A stretch of DNA of 64,000 nucleotides from an uncultured cyanobacterium. GTDB lineage: Bacteria > Cyanobacteriota > Cyanobacteriia > Thermostichales > Thermostichaceae. Under the pieces are notes generated by a model that searched no databases, had not been told where the DNA came from, and worked only from the letters and a program-made list of their open reading frames with translations. Where the stretch lies: the NCBI GenBank assembly GCA_937944885.1, contig CALFBB010000047.1:17680-81679 (forward strand). The letters run 5' to 3'. Positions 59,038 through 64,000 of this stretch are shown here, piece after piece. The translations under genes were made by a program, and so were the position numbers. Positions within the stretch are counted from its first letter, which is position 1. Every line of letters begins with the position of its first letter.

Positions 59038-59940
59038 ATGTTGAACCTGCCGCTACTCTGGCGTTTTGCCCGACCTCACACCCTCTATGGCACCAGTGCC
59101 AGCGTGCTTGGTCTTTATCTGTTGGCGGGGTTTGTGGGTGAGGGATCCCGGGAACAACTGCTCTTGGGGCTACCTTCTTTACTCCTGGCCTGGGTAGCCT
59201 GTCTGGCAGCCAATATCTACATTGTTGGCCTCAATCAGCTCACCGATATTGAGATCGACCGCATCAACAAACCGTATTTGCCCCTGGCGGCGGGATCCCT
59301 AACCTGGGTAGAGGGGGTGGGCATTGTTTCTGTGTGCGGAGTGGGATCGGTGCTGTTGGCAGCAACCGGGCTCCCCTATCTGCTACTGACGGTGCTCCTC
59401 AGCAATGGGATCGGTACAGCCTATTCATTGCCGCCCTTGCGGTTGAAGCGCTTCCCATTGGCGGCCTCAGCTTGCATTTACTGTGTGCGGGGGTTAATCG
59501 TCAATTTGGGTCTTTACAGCCATTTTCAGCAGCTCCTGCAGGGCAGGGTGGAGCTATCGGTACCAATTGTATTGCTGACAGGGTTTATATCCATTTTTGG
59601 CTTAGTGATTGCTCTTTACAAAGATATTCCCGATATGGAAGGGGATCGCAAGTTTGCCATTGCTACCTTTTCTCTCCGGTTTGGACAGGAGCGCATTTCT
59701 ACTTTTTGTATTGGGGTTTTGGCCTGTTGTTACCTGGGGTTGATTGGACTGGGGAGTGGGCTTTTGCCAGTGCCAAATAGCATTTGGCTCTCGATGGGAC
59801 ATCTACTGGGCTTGATCATCCTCTTGGGCTACGGGATCCGTCTGGACCTGACGCAGCGAGAAGCCATTGTTCATTACTACCAACTGATCTGGAAGCTCTT
59901 TTATCTGGAGTATTTGCTGTATCCTTGGGCTTTTCTATAG
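59038..59940 (+). CDS. hpt: Homogentisate phytyltransferase (UbiA family)
   Basis: A 300-residue integral membrane prenyltransferase. The first Asp-rich motif is NIYIVGLNQLTDIEIDRINK near 72-90 and the second is IALYKDIPDMEGDRKFAIAT near 192-210; about eight membrane segments surround them. The pattern NQLTDIEIDRINKPYLPLA identifies the homogentisate phytyltransferase group, which attaches phytyl-PP to homogentisate in tocopherol synthesis. A TTG at 59017 is an alternative start. It is close to the YceD gene (22 bases) but unrelated to it in pathway. Confidence 0.9.
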   Translation: MLNLPLLWRFARPHTLYGTSASVLGLYLLAGFVGEGSREQLLLGLPSLLLAWVACLAANIYIVGLNQLTDIEIDRINKPYLPLAAGSLTWVEGVGIVSVCGVGSVLLAATGLPYLLLTVLLSNGIGTAYSLPPLRLKRFPLAASACIYCVRGLIVNLGLYSHFQQLLQGRVELSVPIVLLTGFISIFGLVIALYKDIPDMEGDRKFAIATFSLRFGQERISTFCIGVLACCYLGLIGLGSGLLPVPNSIWLSMGHLLGLIILLGYGIRLDLTQREAIVHYYQLIWKLFYLEYLLYPWAFL

Positions 59941-60208
59941 CTAGGTAGATAATCCGATCAGGAAAGATTTCTTTACCCTCCTAACCCATAAGGTCAGTTA
60001 CGACGGCAGGTGCAGCACAAAATGTGGTTAATCTGTGGGATTAGGATGGCCAGCAAAATGATCTGCCGACAACCCAAAAGCTAGGACAAAAGCTCACAAA
60101 AAGGTTGGGTCGACAGCTGCAAAGAGGTCGCTGCAAAGAGGTCAAAGAGCGAGTCGGATAGCACCATAACTACAGGAACTTCTCGATCACTTTCTTGCAG
60201 GCAGGAAA

Positions 60209-60295
60209 CGGAAGGGGTGGGATTCGAACCCACGGTGGCCTTGCAGCCACAGCGCTTTTCGAGAGCGCCACAATCAACCACTCTGCCACCCTTCC
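60209..60295 (-). tRNA. trnS-CGA: tRNA-Ser (CGA)
   Basis: On the minus strand an 87-base class II tRNA: acceptor GGAAGGG pairs with CCCTTCC, anticodon stem GCGCT/AGCGC encloses CTCGAAA with anticodon CGA, the long variable arm (TGGCTGCAAGGCCA) marks a serine tRNA, and the T arm is GTGGG-TTCGAAT-CCCAC. CCA is not encoded. Confidence 0.96.
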
Positions 60296-60377
60296 AGGGC
60301 AAAACTTAACCTAACCAATCTTAACGGTAAACGGAGTCTCCCGTCTGGCCTCCACGGGATCCCCCGTTGATGAGATC

Positions 60378-61181
60378 ATGGAAAGTATGGCTGCCCTTAC
60401 CATTCACCACTTTCGCCAGGCTAAGCAGGAGAGCCGCTCTTTGGTTGCCCTCACAGCTGCCGACTACGCCACCGCCCAAATTTTGGATCAAGCAGGGGTT
60501 GACTTGATCTTAGTGGGGGATAGTTTGGCCATGACCAGCTTGGGCTACAGCAGCACCTTACCCCTCACCCTGGAAGCAATGCTGCACCATGCCCAAGCAG
60601 TACGGCGGGGAGTCCAGAGAGCTTTTTTGGTAGCGGATTTGCCCTTCATGACCTACCAGGTTCACAAAGAACAAGCGCTGCTCTCGGCGGGGCGGCTGAT
60701 GAAGGAGGCGGGTGTGAATGGCGTCAAGTTGGAAGGGGGCTACCCTGACATGGTGGAAACGGTGGCCTTTCTGGTGCAGCGCGGTATCCCGGTTTTGGGG
60801 CACATTGGCTTGACCCCCCAAGCCAAACATCAACTGGGGGGCTACCGTCAGCAGGGGAAAACCTCTCCAGAAGCAGAGCGGTTGCGCCAAGAAGCCCTGA
60901 GCCTAGAACAAGCGGGGGCCTTTGCCCTGGTTTTGGAACACATGCCAGCGGAGTTGGCGGCCCAGATCTCGCAACAGGTGGGGATCCCCACTTTGGGAAT
61001 CGGTGCCGGGCCCGACTGTGATGGACAGATCCTGGTGACCCACGATTTGTTGGGACTGAGCGAGCGGATCCCACCCTTTGCCAAGGCCTATACCAACCTA
61101 CGGCAGACCATCCTAGAAGCAGTGCAAGCTTTTGTTGCCGATGTGCAAACCAGGGCTTTCCCTCCCGCTCCTAACTCCTAA
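60378..61181 (+). CDS. panB: 3-methyl-2-oxobutanoate hydroxymethyltransferase
   Basis: Transfers a hydroxymethyl group from methylene-THF to 2-oxoisovalerate, giving ketopantoate for pantothenate and CoA. The 267-residue TIM barrel shows [20 protein letters not shown] near 24, the metal-binding [20 protein letters not shown] near 45, [10 protein letters not shown] near 115, GHIGLTPQ near 137, and [25 protein letters not shown] near 200. Length and motifs are standard. Its 3' end overlaps the convergent small Cys-rich gene by 11 bases. Confidence 0.97.
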   Translation: MESMAALTIHHFRQAKQESRSLVALTAADYATAQILDQAGVDLILVGDSLAMTSLGYSSTLPLTLEAMLHHAQAVRRGVQRAFLVADLPFMTYQVHKEQALLSAGRLMKEAGVNGVKLEGGYPDMVETVAFLVQRGIPVLGHIGLTPQAKHQLGGYRQQGKTSPEAERLRQEALSLEQAGAFALVLEHMPAELAAQISQQVGIPTLGIGAGPDCDGQILVTHDLLGLSERIPPFAKAYTNLRQTILEAVQAFVADVQTRAFPPAPNS

Positions 61182-61404
61182 AGTCAGGGCAATGGATCGC
61201 GGATTCGGTGAGGGCATGCTGAGGGTGAACAGAACACTTCAGGTAGGGATCCCCGCTGTAAAACCGGCAGTGATGGCAGGGGATGCGGTGCATTTGCCGG
61301 GCTTGATGCAGAATAGCAGCCATTGCTCTGACAACCGTCCACACCGGCAGCAGCAGCAACAACCAGGCGATCATCATGCTCAAAGGAGGTGGAAGAGAGG
61401 TCAT
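61171..61404 (-). CDS. Small membrane protein with C-terminal cysteine motif
   Basis: A 77-residue protein. One hydrophobic segment ([24 protein letters not shown]) is followed by a soluble tail [37 protein letters not shown] with a CxxC-x9-C-xx-HP...C arrangement that may bind a metal or cofactor. The pattern is that of a conserved cyanobacterial hypothetical protein; the function is unknown. The start ATG 61404 lies one base after the stop of the isiC-like gene, with GAGG six bases upstream, so it is translationally coupled to it. It converges with panB. Confidence 0.75.
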   Translation of the reverse strand: MTSLPPPLSMMIAWLLLLLPVWTVVRAMAAILHQARQMHRIPCHHCRFYSGDPYLKCSVHPQHALTESAIHCPDFRS

Positions 61405-61405
61405 A

Positions 61406-62173
61406 TCATCCCTCAAAGGCCAAAGGACTCATCGAGTGGGCTAAGGGGAGTTCTCCCAACCCACGCCAAAACTCTAGTACCTGCGATGCCACCCTGTGGG
61501 GGAAGAAATAGTGGAAAAAATGCCGACCCGCCGGACAGATCCACAGATGATCCCCCTGCTTTAGGTGATCCTGCCACTGGGCTAACCCAACCGGACCCAC
61601 AATCGGATCATCTTGGCTGCCACACACCAATATGGGCACGGCGACCCGAAGAGCAGGAATCCCAATCACCCGAAACACAGAATGAGGCACTGGAGAAATA
61701 TCCAATTCTTTGGCTAGAGCCATAGCCAGAGGCCGTACCCGTTCCCACCCTTGCTCAGGCAGAAGGATTTTTGCGGTGCGGACGAGCAACTGTTCTCGGC
61801 TACAGGGCAACAACTGCCGCTGCACATAGAAATGAGCATGCCAAGTGGCCATCGGCTGTCCAGCTACCGCTAGCATGGTTAAGGAACGTACCCTTTCCGG
61901 GTGCCGAGCTGCCAAAAGTAAGGCCAGTACCCCGCTTAAGCCATGTCCGATGACATGAACCGGTTGCGGCAAAGTATGTAAGTACTCACCCAGTAAGACG
62001 AGGGCAGGTTCCAAACCACTGGGCTCATCCTGGTTTTGACGATATTCCCAGTGGGCAACAGGGCAAGAGGTTCGTAGGTACCGCACCAAGGGCTGATCAA
62101 AAAGTTTCAGACTGGGCGACACACTTAACCACAACACCGGTGCCGGCTTGGGTTCAATCAAGCTCAAGCTCAT
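61406..62173 (-). CDS. isiC: IsiC-like alpha/beta hydrolase with degenerate nucleophile
   Basis: A 255-residue alpha/beta-hydrolase fold. The nucleophile elbow reads VIGHGLSGVLALLLAARHPERV near 77: GHGLS instead of the usual GHSxG, so glycine takes the place of the catalytic serine. The acid is present (VCGSQDDPIVG near 203) and so is the histidine region (PAGRHFFHYFFP near 225). In Synechocystis the isi operon encodes a hydrolase as isiC; position and fold fit that. GGAG lies eight bases before the ATG. It follows an isiA terminator and is coupled to a small membrane protein. The symbol rests on context rather than on a sequence comparison. Confidence 0.75.
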   Translation of the reverse strand: MSLSLIEPKPAPVLWLSVSPSLKLFDQPLVRYLRTSCPVAHWEYRQNQDEPSGLEPALVLLGEYLHTLPQPVHVIGHGLSGVLALLLAARHPERVRSLTMLAVAGQPMATWHAHFYVQRQLLPCSREQLLVRTAKILLPEQGWERVRPLAMALAKELDISPVPHSVFRVIGIPALRVAVPILVCGSQDDPIVGPVGLAQWQDHLKQGDHLWICPAGRHFFHYFFPHRVASQVLEFWRGLGELPLAHSMSPLAFEG

Positions 62174-62193
62174 ACCCGTAACTCCGATTCAGT

Positions 62194-62248
62194 AAAAAAG
62201 CAGAGGATAGGGATCCTACTGATCCACAGCCGCTTTGCCCCTATCCTC
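62194..62248 (-). terminator. Terminator/attenuator between isiA and isiC
   Basis: Read on the minus strand, GAGGATAGGG (62248-62239) pairs with CCCTATCCTC (62212-62203), a perfect 10-bp stem with a 26-base loop, followed after TGC by TTTTTT (62199-62194). It lies downstream of isiA and ends 20 bases before the isiC ATG, so only readthrough would express isiC. Confidence 0.8.
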
Positions 62249-62277
62249 AAAAACACCCGATCACTCAGGGCTAACCC

Positions 62278-63315
62278 TCACGAGGAGGCTGACTGCGTTG
62301 GATTCAAAGCCCGCTCCACTCGTTTGAAGTCGAAGCCCATGGCTCGCAACGCATGCCACAAATGTCCTTGCAAGAAGAAGAAAGCCAGGAAAAAGTGGGC
62401 ATTGGCCAACCAAGCCCGGGCGGTATGAGCCCCCACCCCCAGCTTAATCGTGTCAGCAAAGTAGGGTGCAATGCCTAGCTTCACCGTCAGAGGAGGGCCA
62501 TAAAATTCCGGTGGGTAGGCCAGGGTATTGACTGCACAAAAATAAGCGGCAACAAACCCGGCCAGGGCAATGCCCCCCAAGGAATAAGACAAAATCGCTT
62601 CTCCCGAAAAGATCAACACCCGCTTGGCCCAGGGGAGAGGAGGGGTGAGAATATGCCAAATCCCCCCCGCCAGCAGCAGGATCCCGACAAAGAGATGGCC
62701 CCCCACCAAGTCTTCCAAACTGGTGATGCTGGCGAAGTGGGTTTGGTAGCCGTAAATCACCCAGGGATCCAATGTGGGATAGGCAACGGTACGAACCACC
62801 TGCTGAGTTGAGTCGTACAATCCGCCCCAGTACATGGCTTTGCCCACCAATAACAAAGCACCAGCCCCCAGAAACAACAAATGATGGCCTAGGATCACAC
62901 CCAACTTTGCCGGGTCATTCCATTCAAAATGGAACTGTCTGGCTCTGCCCTCGGCATCTTTGAGGTTTTCTGGCCCTTTGATGGTGTGAAAAAGTGCGCC
63001 TGCTCCCAAAACAGCACTGGAGATCAGGTGCAACACCCCAATGACAAAATAGGGATAGGTATCGAGAATCTGTCCCCCTTCACCAACCCCAAACCCTAAC
63101 GTGGCCAAATGGGGCAGCAGAATCAACCCTTGTTCTCCCATCGGGAGTTCGGGATTGAAGCGAGAGATCTCAAACAGGGTAAAAGCCCCAGCCCAAAGGG
63201 TGGTCAAAGCTGCTTGAGCAACATGGGCGGCGATGAACAGACCCGATAAATTGGCAAAACGAGCGTTGCCCGCATACCACTCATAGGTGACCTGCGGGTT
63301 GTCGTAGGTTTGCAT
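62278..63315 (-). CDS. isiA: Iron-stress chlorophyll-binding protein CP43' (IsiA/Pcb family)
   Basis: A 345-residue six-helix chlorophyll a/b-type antenna protein homologous to the core of CP43 but lacking its large lumenal loop. Recognisable: [23 protein letters not shown] near 27, [16 protein letters not shown] near 66, [18 protein letters not shown] near 100, [18 protein letters not shown] near 137, the [21 protein letters not shown] helix near 203, and [29 protein letters not shown] near 305. Conserved His pairs bind chlorophyll. Under iron limitation IsiA forms rings around photosystem I. AGGAG lies eight bases before the ATG. Two Fur-like boxes and a promoter lie upstream. Confidence 0.95.
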   Translation of the reverse strand: MQTYDNPQVTYEWYAGNARFANLSGLFIAAHVAQAALTTLWAGAFTLFEISRFNPELPMGEQGLILLPHLATLGFGVGEGGQILDTYPYFVIGVLHLISSAVLGAGALFHTIKGPENLKDAEGRARQFHFEWNDPAKLGVILGHHLLFLGAGALLLVGKAMYWGGLYDSTQQVVRTVAYPTLDPWVIYGYQTHFASITSLEDLVGGHLFVGILLLAGGIWHILTPPLPWAKRVLIFSGEAILSYSLGGIALAGFVAAYFCAVNTLAYPPEFYGPPLTVKLGIAPYFADTIKLGVGAHTARAWLANAHFFLAFFFLQGHLWHALRAMGFDFKRVERALNPTQSASS

Positions 63316-63480
63316 GGTAACAACTCCTAATAGTAGCTGATGTCAGTTTTGAGAGATCCCGATTGCTTAACCTGAGTTGGCCTTTCTCACCCTTGAGGGT
63401 GAAAATCTGGACAAATACATGCCAAGAAACCACTCCTGGCCAAAATAAAAGGCGGCAAACCTTGATTTTGGGAGACGTTA

Positions 63481-63499
63481 AATGAGAAATACACTCAAT
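63481..63499 (-). promoter_or_regulatory. Second, weaker Fur-like box upstream of isiA
   Basis: AATGAGAAATACACTCAAT is a partial 9-1-9 palindrome with the outer arms TGAG/CTCA intact. It lies downstream of the -10 of the predicted isiA promoter, 28 bases from the main box, giving a tandem arrangement. Confidence 0.45.
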
Positions 63500-63514
63500 A
63501 GACTGACCTAAGTT

Positions 63515-63545
63515 AGGGTACAGCTAATTGAGAATTAGTTTCAAT
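63515..63545 (-). promoter_or_regulatory. isiA promoter overlapped by a Fur box
   Basis: ATTGAGAATTAGTTTCAAT (63527-63545) is a 9-1-9 palindrome in which 7 of 9 arm positions match; its core TGAGAAT-T-AGTTTCA matches the 7-1-7 Fur consensus. On the minus strand TTGAAA (63544-63539) inside the box and TACCCT (63520-63515) are spaced 18 bases, a usable promoter. Bound Fur would block the -35. The transcript leader of ~190 bases includes a TCACCC/GGGTGA hairpin (63387-63402). Confidence 0.75.
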
Positions 63546-63591
63546 AGGCTAGCTGTAAATCTTTGTTTCGAGCTTACTCAGGTCTGGAGAT

Positions 63592-64000
63592 TCAGATCCA
63601 TTCGCTAACTGGGAAGCGATCCAACATTTTCTGGGCCTGACGGGCATTCTCCCGCAGCTCCTGGGGTAGGTGAGGCACATAGGGAATTTGGGAGAGCAAA
63701 TCCAGGCTGCGGCGGATCAGGCGCACCAAATCACCGGCATCTAGGTTGGTATTCTTTTCTAAGGTTTCCCAAGGGATCCCTTGCGCCCAATGTTCGACAA
63801 TCCCGGCCAGACTTGGTTCAAACCAAATCGGCATGTGAAAGACCTGATGCTGTCGTTGGCTGCGAAACAGTTGCCGTCGCAATCCCCGTAACCCGTGCAA
63901 CACATCCTCCACCAGTCCGGAGGTGCGCAGCCGACTGTAGGTGCCTGAACGGGGCGACTCGGTAACCAGGGCGGCAACAATCCCGGCCAAGTGATGGGGC
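63592..64000 (-). CDS. Superfamily II RNA helicase, DSHCT C-terminal domain (N-terminal part outside window)
   Basis: The frame is open to the right edge (PHHLAGIVAALVTESPR precedes the visible part), so only the C-terminal ~136 residues are present. The pattern HHLAGIVAALVTESPR, an Arg-rich linker, then GIVEHWAQGIPWETLEKNTNLDAGDLVRLIRRSLDLLSQI and LRENARQAQKMLDRFPVSEWI matches the DSHCT domain of Ski2/Mtr4-like DEVH helicases, which cyanobacteria encode. The helicase motifs are not in view. The stop at 63592 lies 47 bases upstream of the isiA promoter. Confidence 0.85.
   Translation of the reverse strand, partial: PHHLAGIVAALVTESPRSGTYSRLRTSGLVEDVLHGLRGLRRQLFRSQRQHQVFHMPIWFEPSLAGIVEHWAQGIPWETLEKNTNLDAGDLVRLIRRSLDLLSQIPYVPHLPQELRENARQAQKMLDRFPVSEWI

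Overview
The window is chromosomal DNA of a unicellular cyanobacterium. Direct evidence is a psbI gene, an isiA (CP43') gene under tandem Fur-like boxes, a SpkB-type kinase with pentapeptide repeats, a homogentisate phytyltransferase, a fused CbiG-CobJ, a KtrAB potassium system and the cyanobacterial small RNA Yfr1. The palindromic octamer GGGATCCC is extremely abundant (five copies between 585 and 1082 alone), while the usual cyanobacterial HIP1 octamer GCGATCGC is nearly absent. From memory this fits the hot-spring Synechococcus JA-3-3Ab / JA-2-3B'a (Thermostichus) clade; that placement is inference. I recognise no insertion sequence with a transposase, no prophage and no CRISPR array.

Layout. 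1-6.4 kb: end of an RNase J gene, a GDSL lipoprotein, a metallophosphoesterase, cysH, RNase D, rpsN, a DUF2256-PsiE pair and tRNA-Leu(UAA). 6.5-17 kb: cobJ, alaS, a SpkB-type kinase, tRNA-Asp, an aldo/keto reductase and a GH13 amylase. 17.6-27.3 kb is a stress and chaperone island: CsbD, a small coiled-coil ORF, hisC, a glycine-zipper/ChaB protein, a DnaJ-CbpM-PRC-barrel operon, an acyltransferase, and an atypical Hsp70 translationally coupled to an HTH-GrpE fusion, so all three parts of a DnaK/DnaJ/GrpE-like machine lie within 6 kb. 27.5-38.4 kb: gnd, ligA, a two-sRNA locus (Yfr1 and an upstream RNA complementary to it), clpX, ktrAB, sixA and a lytic transglycosylase. 38.7-42 kb: an AT-rich UgpB/MalFG-like ABC transporter without its ATPase. 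42.3-50 kb: a TPR protein, an AI-2E transporter, an orphan GvpG-like protein, hemB, a hydrolase and psbI with a clear terminator.

50.5-56 kb is a 2-aminoethylphosphonate-type ABC transporter with a divergent FAD oxidoreductase; a textbook cyanobacterial Pho box (three 8-mers on an 11-bp period) precedes the transporter, predicting induction by phosphate starvation. 56-61 kb: tRNA-Asn, yidC, an R3H protein, a YceD protein, hpt, tRNA-Ser(CGA) and panB. 61.2-63.5 kb is an iron-stress operon: Fur-box promoter, isiA, an internal terminator, an isiC-like alpha/beta hydrolase that has lost its nucleophile serine, and a coupled small cysteine-rich membrane protein; flavodoxin (isiB) is missing. The window ends inside a DSHCT-type helicase gene.

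The observations most worth following are the Yfr1/anti-Yfr1 pair at 31.06-31.35 kb, the HTH-GrpE/Hsp70 module, the Pho-box phosphonate locus and the rearranged isi operon.
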